Shown: positions 48,988-58,092 of the stretch, one piece after another | Position numbering within the stretch: position 1 is the first letter of the stretch | Layout: each line of letters opens with the position of its first letter | DNA from: DASSKK01 sp035690495 | Lineage (GTDB): Bacteria; Actinomycetota; Actinomycetes; Propionibacteriales; Nocardioidaceae | DNA: 64,000 bases | Reading direction: 5' to 3' | Assembly (NCBI GenBank): GCA_035690495.1 | Contig: DASSKK010000106.1 | Location: forward strand, 1 to 64,000 | Translations under genes and position numbers: made by a program | The notes under the pieces: generated by a model | Told to the model about the DNA's origin: nothing | What the model saw: the letters and a program-made list of their open reading frames with translations, nothing else | Databases searched by the model: none

Positions 48988-50994
48988 GTGTCCGAGCTGA
49001 CCATCACCGTCGTCGACTCCGCCGCACCAGGCGAGCGCACGGTGGCGACGGGCACCCAGGCCTGGGAGCTGTACGCCGAGCGGCCGGCGGTGATCGCCGC
49101 ACGGGTCTCGACGAGCTCGACCACCGACCCGCAGCTCAAGGACCTCTCCTACGAGCTCGTCGACGGTGACCGGGTCGAGGGCGTGGCGATCGACTCGGCC
49201 GACGGTCGTGCGATCCTACGCCACTCCACCGCGCACGTGATGGCGCAGGCGGTGCAGGAGCTGTTCCCGCAGGCCCGGCTCGGCATCGGCCCGCCGATCA
49301 CCGACGGGTTCTACTACGACTTCGACGTACCCGAACCCTTCGTCCCCGAGGACCTCGACACGATCGAGACCCGGATGCGCAAGATCGTCAAGGAGAACCA
49401 GAAGTTCTCCCGGCGGCCGGTCTCCGACGAGGAGGCGCGGCGGGAGCTCGCCGACGAGCCCTACAAGCTCGAGCTGATCGGGCTGAAGGGCGGCGTCGAC
49501 GAGGGCGAGGCCGGCGAGGGTGCGAGCGTGGAGGTCGGCGCCGGTGGCCTGACGATCTACGACAACCTGCGGCGCGGGGGTGAGCTGGCCTGGAAGGACC
49601 TGTGCCGCGGCCCGCACCTTCCGACCACCAAGCGGATCCCCGCGTTCAAGCTGATGCGGACCGCGGCGGCGTACTGGCGCGGCGACGAGAACAACGTGCA
49701 GCTGCAGCGGATCTACGGCACCGCCTGGGAGTCCAAGGAGGCGCTCGCCGAGCACCTGCACCGGCTCGAAGAGGCCGAGAAGCGCGACCACCGCAAGCTC
49801 GGCCGCGAGCTGGACCTGTTCAGCTTCCCCGACGAGATCGGCTCCGGGCTTGCGGTCTTCCACCCCAAGGGCGGGGTGATCAAGCGGGAGATGGAGGACT
49901 ACGTCCGGCAGCGGCACATCGAGGAGGGCTTCTCCTACGTCGGCACGCCGCACATCAGCAAGGAAGGGCTGTTCCACACCTCGGGACATCTGCCGTACTA
50001 CGAGGACACCATGTATCCGCCGATGGAGGTGGAGAACAGCCGCTACTTCCTCAAGGCGATGAACTGCCCGATGCACAACCTGATCTACCGCTCGCGGCAG
50101 CGCTCCTACCGGGACCTGCCCCTGCGGTACTTCGAGTTCGGCGGGGTCTACCGCTACGAGAAGTCCGGCGTAGTGCACGGGCTGACCCGGGTGCGGGGGA
50201 TGACCCAGGACGACTCGCACTCCTACGTGACCCCCGAGGGCGCCCCCGACGAGGTCAAGCACCTGCTCTCGTTCGTGCTGGGCCTGCTGCGGGACTTCGG
50301 GCTGGACGAGTTCTACCTCGAGCTGTCCACCCGCGACGACAAGAACAAGGACAAGTTCATCGGCAGCGACGAGCAGTGGGCGACCGCGACCCAGATGCTC
50401 GAGCAGGTGGGCGACGAGACCGGTCTCGACCTGGTAGCCGACCCCGGGGGAGCGGCGTTCTACGGCCCGAAGATCTCGGTGCAGGCCCGCGACGCGATCG
50501 GGCGGACCTGGCAGCTGTCGACCATCCAGTACGACTTCAACCAGCCGGCCGGGTTCGGCCTGGAGTACGTCGCCGCCGACGGCACGCGCCAGCAGCCGGT
50601 GATGATCCACTCGGCCAAGTTCGGGTCGATCGAACGGTTCATCGGGGTGCTGACCGAGCACTACGCCGGTGCGTTCCCCCCTTGGCTGGCGCCCGTGCAG
50701 GTCGAGGGCATCCCTGTGGCGGAGCGTCATCTCGACTACCTGGCCAAGGTGGCCGCCCGCCTGCGCGAGCGCGGCATCCGCGTCGAGGTCGACGACTCCG
50801 ACGACCGGATGCAGAAGAAGATCCGCAACGCGCAGCTGCAGAAGGTGCCGTTCATGATGATCGCCGGCGACGACGACGTGGCCGCCGAGGCGGTCTCGTT
50901 CCGCTACCGGGACGGTCGCCAGGACAACGGCGTGCCCGTCGACGAGGCGATCGAGCGCGTCGCCGACGCCATCGCGCGCCGCGTCCAGGTCTGA
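48988..50994 (+). CDS. thrS: Threonyl-tRNA synthetase
   Basis: 668 residues from GTG 48988 (GAGGAG site 8 nt upstream). Order: TGS domain (about 1-70), editing domain with HSTAHVMAQA near 79-88, class II catalytic core (zinc ligand in AMNCPMHN near 359, RYFEFGGVYRYEKSG motif 2, PKISVQARDAIGRTWQLSTI), and the C-terminal anticodon-binding domain. It charges tRNA-Thr. It opens the conserved run to apt. Confidence 0.98.
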   Translation: MSELTITVVDSAAPGERTVATGTQAWELYAERPAVIAARVSTSSTTDPQLKDLSYELVDGDRVEGVAIDSADGRAILRHSTAHVMAQAVQELFPQARLGIGPPITDGFYYDFDVPEPFVPEDLDTIETRMRKIVKENQKFSRRPVSDEEARRELADEPYKLELIGLKGGVDEGEAGEGASVEVGAGGLTIYDNLRRGGELAWKDLCRGPHLPTTKRIPAFKLMRTAAAYWRGDENNVQLQRIYGTAWESKEALAEHLHRLEEAEKRDHRKLGRELDLFSFPDEIGSGLAVFHPKGGVIKREMEDYVRQRHIEEGFSYVGTPHISKEGLFHTSGHLPYYEDTMYPPMEVENSRYFLKAMNCPMHNLIYRSRQRSYRDLPLRYFEFGGVYRYEKSGVVHGLTRVRGMTQDDSHSYVTPEGAPDEVKHLLSFVLGLLRDFGLDEFYLELSTRDDKNKDKFIGSDEQWATATQMLEQVGDETGLDLVADPGGAAFYGPKISVQARDAIGRTWQLSTIQYDFNQPAGFGLEYVAADGTRQQPVMIHSAKFGSIERFIGVLTEHYAGAFPPWLAPVQVEGIPVAERHLDYLAKVAARLRERGIRVEVDDSDDRMQKKIRNAQLQKVPFMMIAGDDDVAAEAVSFRYRDGRQDNGVPVDEAIERVADAIARRVQV

Positions 50995-51016
50995 GATGCA
51001 CGAGCCCCGCGCCTAC

Positions 51017-51096
51017 GTCACAACGGTGCAGATGAACCGTTGTGACCTCCCCTCCACCGGAAGGGATGTCACAACGGTTCACATCACCCGTTGTGG
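51017..51096. repeat. Two tandem CACAACGG/CCGTTGTG palindromes between thrS and the HIT gene
   Basis: Copy 1: GTCACAACGGT/ACCGTTGTGAC, 51017-51046, perfect 11-bp arms, 8-nt loop. Copy 2: CACAACGG/CCGTTGTG, 51070-51095. The two 28-bp units are 51 bp apart and share loop bases, so they look duplicated. They fill the 115-bp gap. Confidence 0.8.
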
Positions 51097-51109
51097 TCGG
51101 TGACCGGCG

Positions 51110-51643
51110 ATGGACGAGGTGAGTCAGGACGGCGCCGGCATCCCCGACGGGCTGGAGCGGCTGTGGACGCCGTACCGGATGGCCTACATCCGCGGCGAGA
51201 ACAAGCCCGCCGACTCCTCGGCCGGTCAGTGCCCGTTCTGCCGGGTGCCGACGCTGGAGGACGCCGACGGCCTCATGGTCAAGCGCGGGGACGCGGCGTA
51301 CGTCGTGCTGAACCTGTACCCCTACTCGCCGGGGCACCTGATGGTCTGCCCCTACCGTCACGTCGCCGACTACACCGACCTGGACGGCACCGAGACGGCC
51401 GAGGTCGCCGCGCTGACCCAGGCCGCGATGCGCACGATCCGGTCGGTCAGCGGCGCGCACGGGTTCAACATCGGGATGAACCAGGGCGCGGTGGCCGGCG
51501 CCGGGATCTCCGCGCACCTGCACCAGCACGTCGTTCCGCGCTGGGCCGGCGACCAGAACTTCCTGCCGATCATCGGCCGCACCCGCGCGCTTCCCGAGCT
51601 GATGTCCGACACCCGCGCGCTGCTGGCCGCCGCCTGGGCCTGA
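51110..51643 (+). CDS. HIT-family Ap4A phosphorylase-like protein
   Basis: 177 residues from ATG 51110, no ribosome site visible. The HIT catalytic triad region is HLHQHVVPRW near 143-152; LYPYSPGHLMVCPYRHVADY (about 69-88) and a CxxC-like GQCPFCRVP near 40-48 fit the actinobacterial Rv2613c-type enzyme, which phosphorolyses diadenosine tetraphosphate. It has the same position next to thrS and pgsA in mycobacteria. Confidence 0.92.
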   Translation: MDEVSQDGAGIPDGLERLWTPYRMAYIRGENKPADSSAGQCPFCRVPTLEDADGLMVKRGDAAYVVLNLYPYSPGHLMVCPYRHVADYTDLDGTETAEVAALTQAAMRTIRSVSGAHGFNIGMNQGAVAGAGISAHLHQHVVPRWAGDQNFLPIIGRTRALPELMSDTRALLAAAWA

Positions 51644-51662
51644 TTCTGCGACCCTCGCGGAC

Positions 51663-51748
51663 GTTTACCAGGGCACCATGGTAGACGTCCCGTCCCCACG
51701 GTGATTTCCCCATGGGGAGGGGCAGAAAACCTGGGTGGCATGGTAAAC
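51663..51748. promoter_or_regulatory. Dyads upstream of pgsA
   Basis: GTTTACCA at 51663-51670 is complementary to TGGTAAAC at 51741-51748 and nearly to TGGTAGAC at 51679-51686. Between them TCCCCATGGGGA (51707-51718) is a perfect 12-bp palindrome. A TAGCCT -10-like box follows at 51761-51766, 9 nt before the pgsA ATG. Probable regulatory region for the PIM operon. Confidence 0.5.
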
Positions 51749-51775
51749 AGCGGGACCGGATAGCCTGACGGCGCC

Positions 51776-52405
51776 ATGTTGGAAAGATTCCGTGCGTTCT
51801 GGACCAAGCTGTTCTCCCCGGTGGCCGAGCTGTTCCTGCGACTGGGCATCAGCCCCGACGCCGTCACTCTGGTAGGCACGGTCGGTGTCTGCGCCGGCGC
51901 ACTGGTGTTCTTCCCGCGCGGCCAGCTGCTGATCGGGGTGCTGGTGGTCACCGCGTTCGTGTTCTCCGACCTGGTCGACGGGCACATGGCACGGTTGTCC
52001 GGGTCGTCGTCGCCCTGGGGCGCGTTCCTGGACTCGACGCTGGACCGGTTCGGCGACGCCGCGATCTTCGGCGGGCTGGTGCTCTACTACATGGGGCCGG
52101 GCGACTCCTACGCCCTGGCGGTGCTGGCGCTGTACTGCCTGGTGATGGGATCGATCACCTCCTACGCCCGGGCGCGCGCGGAGTCGCTGGGCATGCAGGC
52201 CAAGGGCGGCATCGCCGAGCGCTCCGACCGGCTCGTCGCGATCCTGGTGATGACCGGTGTCGCCGACCTGCTGCGCATCGTGGGCGTGGACCCGCGGGTG
52301 ATGTGGCTGATCCCGCTCACGCTCGCGGTGCTCGCGGTGGCCAGCAGCGTGACTGTGGTGCAACGCGTGCTGCTGGTGCGGGGCCAGGCCAAAGCCGCCG
52401 CCTGA
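51776..52405 (+). CDS. pgsA: Phosphatidylinositol phosphate synthase (CDP-alcohol phosphatidyltransferase)
   Basis: 209 residues. The full CDP-alcohol motif is present: D65, D68-G69, A72-R73, G82, D86 and D90, in VFSDLVDGHMARLSG and FLDSTLDRFGD. About six membrane helices. Actinobacterial enzymes of this type make phosphatidylinositol phosphate from CDP-diacylglycerol and inositol phosphate, the base of PIMs. The next gene overlaps by TGATG and the cluster continues with PIM genes. Confidence 0.95.
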   Translation: MLERFRAFWTKLFSPVAELFLRLGISPDAVTLVGTVGVCAGALVFFPRGQLLIGVLVVTAFVFSDLVDGHMARLSGSSSPWGAFLDSTLDRFGDAAIFGGLVLYYMGPGDSYALAVLALYCLVMGSITSYARARAESLGMQAKGGIAERSDRLVAILVMTGVADLLRIVGVDPRVMWLIPLTLAVLAVASSVTVVQRVLLVRGQAKAAA

Positions 52406-53343
52406 TGGCGGGGGTGGACGGGCTGGAACCGACACAGCCACGCCGGCTGCGCCACCCAGCGCGGCTGCGGCGAGCGGCACGGCGTACGGCGGGGCAGGCC
52501 AGCACCCTCGCCTACCTGGGCGGCTGGCGGCTGGTGCGCCATCTGCCCGAGCCCGCCGCGCGGCGGGCCTTCGACGTGATCGCCGACCAGATCTACCGGC
52601 GGCAGGGCCGCAGCGTGCGGCGGCTGCACGACAACCTGGCCAGGATCGCGCCCGACCATCGCGACCCGGATGCGCTGACGCACGCCGCGGTGCGCTCCTA
52701 CCTGCGGTACTGGTGCGAGTCGTTCCGGCTCCCCTCGTGGCCGGTGGCCGACGTGGTCCGGCGTACCCGCGTCGTCAACGAGCACATCGTGCACGAGCTC
52801 TACGGCCAGGGCCGCGGCCTGGTCTCGCCGCTGCCGCACATGGGCAACTGGGACTGGGCGGGCGTCTGGTCGACCCAGAACGGCTTCCCGCTGATGACCG
52901 TCGCCGAGCGGCTCGAGCCGGAGCGGCTGTACGACGAGTTCGTCGCCTACCGCACCTCCCTGGGCATGCACATCCTGCCGCTGACCGGCGGCGATCCGGC
53001 GTACCCACGTCTGAGGGACTGGGTGAGCAAGGGCGGGTTCGCGTGCCTGCTCGCCGACCGCGACCTCTCGCGCACCAGCGTGGAGGTGGAGCTGTGCGGG
53101 CACCGGGCGCGGATGCCGCGCGGGCCCGCGCTGCTCGCCCAGCAGACCGGCGCACCGCTGATGCCGGTCACCTGCTCCTACGACGGCGACGTCATGGAGA
53201 TGCACCTGCACGAGGCCGTGCCGCACCTGCCGGGCGAGCAGGGCGTGGTGGCGATGACCCAAGCGGTCGCGGACGTGTTCACCTCGGCGTTGCGTGCCCA
53301 CCCCGAGGACTGGCACATGATGCAGAAGGTGTTCGTCGAGTGA
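52405..53343 (+). CDS. Lysophospholipid/PIM acyltransferase (LpxL/HtrB family, PatA-like)
   Basis: 312 residues from ATG 52405 (TGATG overlap with pgsA). The LpxL-type fold is shown by RRLHDNLARIAPDHRDPDAL, the active-site segment LPHMGNWDWAGVWS (the HxxxxD-like pair NWD replaces HWE), and later RDLSRTSVEVELCGHRARMP, RGPALLAQQTGAPLMPVTCS. In mycobacteria the equivalent PatA acylates the mannose of PIM. It sits between pgsA and pimA. Confidence 0.92.
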   Translation: MAGVDGLEPTQPRRLRHPARLRRAARRTAGQASTLAYLGGWRLVRHLPEPAARRAFDVIADQIYRRQGRSVRRLHDNLARIAPDHRDPDALTHAAVRSYLRYWCESFRLPSWPVADVVRRTRVVNEHIVHELYGQGRGLVSPLPHMGNWDWAGVWSTQNGFPLMTVAERLEPERLYDEFVAYRTSLGMHILPLTGGDPAYPRLRDWVSKGGFACLLADRDLSRTSVEVELCGHRARMPRGPALLAQQTGAPLMPVTCSYDGDVMEMHLHEAVPHLPGEQGVVAMTQAVADVFTSALRAHPEDWHMMQKVFVE

Positions 53344-54461
53344 GGGTCGGGCTGGTATGCCCCTACTCACTGGACATTCCCGGCGGAGTGCAGAACCACG
53401 TCCGCGACCTCGCCGAGGCGCTGATCGGACGTGGGCACGACGTGTCTGTCCTGGCTCCTTCGGAGAGCGCCGACCTGCCGGGGTACGTCGTGCCCGTCGG
53501 CCGAGCGGTGCCGGTGCCCTACAACGGCTCGGTGGCGAGGGTCTCGTTCGGTCCGGTCGTCGGCGCCAGGGTGCGCCGCTGGATCCGCCAGGGCCGGTTC
53601 GACGTGCTGCACCTGCACGAGCCCGTCTCGCCCAGCATCTCCCTGCAGGCGCTCTGGGCCGCCCAGTGCCCGGTCGTGGCCACGTTCCACACCGCCAACG
53701 TGCGCTCGCGGGCGATGTCGGCCTCGGCGACCATCCTGCGGCCCTCCCTGGAGAAGATCACCGCACGGATCGCCGTCTCGGAGTACGCCCGCGACACTCT
53801 GGTCAGCCACATCGGCGGTGAGCCGGTGGTGATCCCCAACGGTCTGTACGTCGAGCGGTTCCGAACCGCGCGACCCCGGCCCGAGTGGCAGGGCGCCGAC
53901 GGGACGGTCGCCTTCGTCGGACGCCTCGACGAGCCCCGCAAGGGCTTCGCTCTGCTCGCGGACGCCTTCGCGCGCGTGCGCGGGGGCCGGCCGGGCGTGC
54001 GGCTGCTCGTCGTCGGCGGAGGGGACCTGGACCCGGCGCGGGAGCGCCTGCCCGAGTCCGTGCGGAGCCAGGTGCTGCTGCTCGGTGCCGTCACCGACGC
54101 CGAGAAGGCCGCGGTGCTGAGCAGCGCCGACGTCTACGTCGCACCGAACACCGGCGGGGAGAGCTTCGGGATCGTGCTCGCGGAGGCGATGGCCGCCGGT
54201 GCGACGGTGCTGGCCAGCGACATCCCCGCGTTCGCCCGGTTGCTCGGGGACGGCCGGTACGGCGTGCTGTTCCCCTCGGAGGACACGTCCGCCCTGGCCG
54301 CCGAGCTGTCGGCGCTGCTGGGCGACACCGCACGACGTACAGCCCTCCAGACGGAGGCGGCGGTGGCCGTGGCTGCCTACGACTGGTCGGACGTGGCCGC
54401 GCGGGTGGAGCAGGTCTACCAGACGGTCGTGATGCCGTCGCTCCGCGAGGGGCGGTCGTGA
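53340..54461 (+). CDS. pimA: GDP-mannose phosphatidylinositol mannosyltransferase PimA
   Basis: 373 residues from GTG 53340 (GTGA overlap). GT4/GT-B glycosyltransferase: N-terminal VGLVCPYSLDIPGGVQNHVR, LHLHEPVSPSISLQAL, middle VAFVGRLDEPRKGFALLADA, and the nucleotide-sugar site NTGGESFGIVLAEAMAAGAT. PimA adds the first mannose to phosphatidylinositol on the inner membrane face. Product and context agree. Confidence 0.95.
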   Translation: MRVGLVCPYSLDIPGGVQNHVRDLAEALIGRGHDVSVLAPSESADLPGYVVPVGRAVPVPYNGSVARVSFGPVVGARVRRWIRQGRFDVLHLHEPVSPSISLQALWAAQCPVVATFHTANVRSRAMSASATILRPSLEKITARIAVSEYARDTLVSHIGGEPVVIPNGLYVERFRTARPRPEWQGADGTVAFVGRLDEPRKGFALLADAFARVRGGRPGVRLLVVGGGDLDPARERLPESVRSQVLLLGAVTDAEKAAVLSSADVYVAPNTGGESFGIVLAEAMAAGATVLASDIPAFARLLGDGRYGVLFPSEDTSALAAELSALLGDTARRTALQTEAAVAVAAYDWSDVAARVEQVYQTVVMPSLREGRS

Positions 54462-54991
54462 TCTGGCTGTGGGTGCTGGTCGCCGTGCTCGTGGCCGTAC
54501 TGGTCGGGGCGTGGCTGACCTGGACCGCCAGTCGGCTGGACCGGATGCACCACCGCGTCGACGTCGCCAGGGTCTCGTTGGACACTCAGCTCGTTCACCG
54601 GTCGGGCACCTCCCTCGAGCTGGCCGCTTCCGGCGTACTCGATCCGGCCAGCGCCCTGCTGGTGCACGACGCCGCCCACCAGGCCCGCGCCGTCGCGCCG
54701 GAGGAGCTGGAGTCGGCGGAGTCGGATCTGTCCCAGGTGCTGCGCGCGGTGCTCGACGAGCCCGACGAGGTCGACCGGCTGCGCCGCGATCCCGACATGG
54801 CCGCCCTGCTCGACGAGCTGGCAGGGAACTGCCGTCGCGTCGAGCTGGCCCGCCGGTTCCACAACGACATGGTGGCGACCGTTCGCGGGCTGCGCTCGCG
54901 GCGCCGGGTCCGCTGGCTCGGCCTGGCCGGACACGCCACCGAGCCGGCCACCGTCGAGTTCGACGACGCCCCGCCACCCACCCTCCTCTGA
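54458..54991 (+). CDS. Conserved membrane-anchored protein of the PIM cluster (LemA-like)
   Basis: 177 residues from GTG 54458 (GTGA overlap with pimA). One N-terminal membrane helix (about 2-24), then a helical cytoplasmic part: MHHRVDVARVSLDTQLVHRS, DLSQVLRAVLDEPDE, ELAGNCRRVELARRFHNDMV. This resembles the start and helix pattern of LemA proteins. It corresponds in position to the membrane protein Rv2609c of mycobacteria. Function unknown. Confidence 0.75.
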   Translation: MIWLWVLVAVLVAVLVGAWLTWTASRLDRMHHRVDVARVSLDTQLVHRSGTSLELAASGVLDPASALLVHDAAHQARAVAPEELESAESDLSQVLRAVLDEPDEVDRLRRDPDMAALLDELAGNCRRVELARRFHNDMVATVRGLRSRRRVRWLGLAGHATEPATVEFDDAPPPTLL

Positions 54992-55081
54992 TTCGGCCCG
55001 GGCGGCCGTGGCGACGTATCCTGGAGGTGTCCGACTCCCGGGCGGGCGACGCACGCCCGCCGAACCCCAGAAGGTGCCGCA

Positions 55082-55996
55082 GTGACCGACAGCCCAGCAG
55101 CCAGCAACCCCGGAGCGGGCACCGGCACGTCCGCCGTCAAGCGCGGCATGGCCGAGATGCTCAAGGGCGGCGTGATCATGGACGTGGTCACCCCCGAGCA
55201 GGCCAAGATCGCCGAGGACGCAGGCGCCGTCGCGGTGATGGCGCTCGAGCGGGTGCCCGCCGACATCCGTGCCCAGGGCGGCGTGTCGCGGATGAGCGAC
55301 CCGGACATGATCGACGGCATCATCAGCGCGGTCTCGATCCCGGTGATGGCCAAGGCCCGGATCGGCCACTTCGCCGAGGCGCAGGTGCTGCAGAGCCTGG
55401 GCGTGGACTACATCGACGAGTCCGAGGTGCTCACCCCCGCCGACTACGCCAACCACATCGACAAGTGGGCGTTCACGGTTCCGTTCGTGTGCGGGGCCAC
55501 CAACCTGGGCGAGGCGTTGCGCCGGGTCACCGAGGGGGCGGCCATGATCCGGTCCAAGGGCGAGGCCGGCACCGGCGACGTGTCCAACGCGGTCACCCAC
55601 ATGCGGTCGATCCGCCGCGACATCAACCGGATCCGGTCCTTGAACCCCGACGAGCTGTACGTCGCGGCCAAGGACCTGCAGGCGCCGTATCCCCTGGTCG
55701 AAGAAGTCGCCCGCGCCGGCAAGCTGCCGGTGGTGCTGTTCACCGCCGGCGGCATCGCCACTCCCGCCGACGCGGCGATGATGATGCAGCTCGGCGCGGA
55801 GGGCGTCTTCGTCGGCTCGGGGATCTTCAAGTCCGGCAACCCCGCCCAGCGGGCCGAGGCCATCGTGAAGGCGACGACGTTCTTCGACGACCCGGACGTC
55901 GTCGCGAAGGTCTCGCGCGGACTCGGTGAGGCGATGGTCGGCATCAACGTCGAGGACGTCGCCGCGCCGCACCGCCTCGCCGAGCGCGGCTGGTAG
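55082..55996 (+). CDS. pdxS: Pyridoxal 5'-phosphate synthase subunit PdxS
   Basis: 304 residues from GTG 55082 (an AGAAGG site lies a few bases upstream). The sequence is highly conserved: GGVIMDVVTPEQAKIAEDAG, ALERVPADIRAQGGVSRMSD, the catalytic lysine in PVMAKARIGHF near 86, and GEAGTGDVSNAV with the second lysine just before. It condenses ribose 5-phosphate, glyceraldehyde 3-phosphate and ammonia (from PdxT) into PLP. Confidence 0.98.
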   Translation: MTDSPAASNPGAGTGTSAVKRGMAEMLKGGVIMDVVTPEQAKIAEDAGAVAVMALERVPADIRAQGGVSRMSDPDMIDGIISAVSIPVMAKARIGHFAEAQVLQSLGVDYIDESEVLTPADYANHIDKWAFTVPFVCGATNLGEALRRVTEGAAMIRSKGEAGTGDVSNAVTHMRSIRRDINRIRSLNPDELYVAAKDLQAPYPLVEEVARAGKLPVVLFTAGGIATPADAAMMMQLGAEGVFVGSGIFKSGNPAQRAEAIVKATTFFDDPDVVAKVSRGLGEAMVGINVEDVAAPHRLAERGW

Positions 55997-56011
55997 CCGG
56001 TCTTTCGCCGT

Positions 56012-56584
56012 ATGTCTCTTGCCGAGGAGCACGTGCGCGAGTTCGTCCGCTCGCTGGTGCGTGCCGGGCTGGCCGAGGACGCCCAGGTGCGCGCGGAGGC
56101 GACCCTCGCGATCCGTGCCGAGCTGCCCGACCGGGCCGAGGACGCGGACGCCCTCGCGGACACGTGGCTGGCCGAGTTCCGCGCAGAGCTCGCCGACGAG
56201 CAACGGGGCTGGCCGCAGTCGACCGACTACGACCGGCTCCAGGACGCTTTCGCCGAGATCGCTGCCGCCGGCGTCGTGGTTCTGCAGGGATGCGAGGACC
56301 ACTGGGCCGCGAAGGCCGAGCTGGGACGCCGCGACGCCGAAGACCGGCTGCCCCGAGGGATCGCCTGGTTCACCCCGCCGGACGTGTGGCACGCGATCGA
56401 CGAGGGCATGCTCGAGGTCAACCTCTGGCACGGGAGTACGGCGAACGCCGCCCCCGGCGACCCGCTGCTCGACGAGGTGGTCGCCGTCTTCGAGAAGCAC
56501 GGGCTGCCCGCCCACTTCGACGAGGGCCGCATCGAGGTGAGCGCGCACTGGCATCGCCGCCTGGGCTCTACGATTGAGACGTGA
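56012..56584 (+). CDS. DUF6891-like protein between pdxS and pdxT
   Basis: 190 residues from ATG 56012. Helical N-terminus (VREFVRSLVRAGLAEDAQVR), then FAEIAAAGVVVLQGCEDHWA and DVWHAIDEGMLEVNLWHGST, and GLPAHFDEGRIEVSAHWHRR at the end. This fits an uncharacterised family (DUF6891). Its stop is overlapped by the GTG of pdxT, so it is wedged into the pdxS-pdxT operon. Confidence 0.75.
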   Translation: MSLAEEHVREFVRSLVRAGLAEDAQVRAEATLAIRAELPDRAEDADALADTWLAEFRAELADEQRGWPQSTDYDRLQDAFAEIAAAGVVVLQGCEDHWAAKAELGRRDAEDRLPRGIAWFTPPDVWHAIDEGMLEVNLWHGSTANAAPGDPLLDEVVAVFEKHGLPAHFDEGRIEVSAHWHRRLGSTIET

Positions 56585-57219
56585 CCTACTCACCGACCAT
56601 CGGCGTGCTCGCCCTGCAAGGCGACGTACGCGAGCACCTGGCGATGCTGGAACGCTCCGGCGCCGCCGGGATCGCCGTACGCCGTCCCGCCGAGATCGAC
56701 CAGGTCGACGGCGTCATCCTTCCTGGCGGGGAGTCGACCACGATGTACAAGCTCGCCCGCGCGTTCGAGCTCTTCGAGCCGCTGCGGGACCGGTTGCGCG
56801 ACGGCCTGCCGGCGCTGGGCACCTGCGCGGGGATGATCATGCTCGCGGACCGGATCGAGGGTGGCACCGCGGACCAGGAGACCATCGGCGGGCTCGACGT
56901 GGTCGTGCGACGCAACGCCTTCGGGCGGCAGGTCGACTCCTTCGAGGCCGACCTGGAGGTGACCACCCAGGGGCCTCAGGGCGCGTTCGGCTTCCACGCC
57001 CTGTTCATCAGGGCGCCATGGGTGGAGAAGGTCGGCCAGCATGTCGAGGTGCTCGCCAAGATCGCCACCGGTCCGGTGGCCGGTAGGATCGTCGCGATCC
57101 GGCAGGCGAACCTGCTCGCGACCTCGTTCCACCCGGAGATCACCGGAGACCACCGGATCCATCAGCTGTTCGTGGACACAGTGCAAGGCAGCGCGGGCAA
57201 CAGTCAGAGGGGAAAGTAG
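56581..57219 (+). CDS. pdxT: Pyridoxal 5'-phosphate synthase glutaminase subunit PdxT
   Basis: 212 residues from GTG 56581. Class I glutaminase: PGGESTT at 49-54, nucleophile C82 in LGTCAGM, and the His-Glu pair in TSFHPEIT near 184. It releases ammonia from glutamine for PdxS. About 20 extra residues at the C-terminus are unremarkable. Confidence 0.97.
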   Translation: MTYSPTIGVLALQGDVREHLAMLERSGAAGIAVRRPAEIDQVDGVILPGGESTTMYKLARAFELFEPLRDRLRDGLPALGTCAGMIMLADRIEGGTADQETIGGLDVVVRRNAFGRQVDSFEADLEVTTQGPQGAFGFHALFIRAPWVEKVGQHVEVLAKIATGPVAGRIVAIRQANLLATSFHPEITGDHRIHQLFVDTVQGSAGNSQRGK

Positions 57220-57228
57220 AGGCAGGCG

Positions 57229-57993
57229 ATGTCAGGCCACTCCAAATGGGCGACCACGAAGCACAAGAAGGCGGTCGTCGACGCGCGCCGGGGCAAGCTG
57301 TTCGCCAAACTGATCAAGAACATCGAGGTGGCCGCGCGCAGCGGTGGCGGCGATCCGGCAGGGAATCCGACGCTGTACGACGCGATCCAGAAGGCCAAGA
57401 AGAGCTCGGTCCCGAACGACAACATCGACCGCGCGGTCAAGCGCGGCTCGGGGGCCGAGGCCGGCGGCGCGGAGTACCAGACGGTGATGTACGAGGGTTA
57501 CGGGCCCCACGGTGTCGCGTTCTTGATCGAGTGCCTGACCGACAACAAGAACCGGGCCGCGATGGAGGTGCGGACCGCGATGACCCGCAACGGCGGCTCG
57601 ATGGCCGACGCCGGGTCGGTGTCGTATCTGTTCAACCGCAAGGGCGTGCTGATCGTCCCGACCGACCAGGAGCCCAAGTCGGTCACCGAGGACGACGTGC
57701 TCGAGGCGACTCTCGAGGCAGGCGCCGAGGAGGTCAACGACCTCGGCGAGACCATCGAGGTGATCAGCGAGGCCACCGACCTGGTCGCGGTCCGCACGGC
57801 CCTGCAGGCGGCCGGACTGGACTACGACTCCGCCGAGGCGTCGTTCATGCCCTCGATGAACGTGGAGCTCGACGAGTCCAGCGCTGGGCAGGTTTTCCGG
57901 CTGGTGGACGCCCTGGAGGATCTCGACGACGTGCAGAACGTCTTCGGCAACTTCGACGTGTCCGACGACGTGATGGCGGCCATCGACGCCTGA
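57229..57993 (+). CDS. yebC: YebC/PmpR-family (DUF28) protein
   Basis: 254 residues from ATG 57229, 9 bp after pdxT. MSGHSKWATTKHKKAVVDAR, AKLIKNIEVAARSGGGDPAG, MYEGYGPHGVAFLIECLTDN, and GGSMADAGSVSYLF are invariant family blocks. Members are transcription regulators and/or translation factors that ease ribosome stalling at proline stretches. It precedes ruvC as in many bacteria. Confidence 0.96.
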   Translation: MSGHSKWATTKHKKAVVDARRGKLFAKLIKNIEVAARSGGGDPAGNPTLYDAIQKAKKSSVPNDNIDRAVKRGSGAEAGGAEYQTVMYEGYGPHGVAFLIECLTDNKNRAAMEVRTAMTRNGGSMADAGSVSYLFNRKGVLIVPTDQEPKSVTEDDVLEATLEAGAEEVNDLGETIEVISEATDLVAVRTALQAAGLDYDSAEASFMPSMNVELDESSAGQVFRLVDALEDLDDVQNVFGNFDVSDDVMAAIDA

Positions 57994-58092
57994 ACCGGCG
58001 CGTCGCGGCGCGAGAGCGGGGGTGCGGGCCGTTAACGTGGAGCGAACACAGTTTCGACCACGGTTTCGGACAACACGGCCAGGAGTGTGCGG

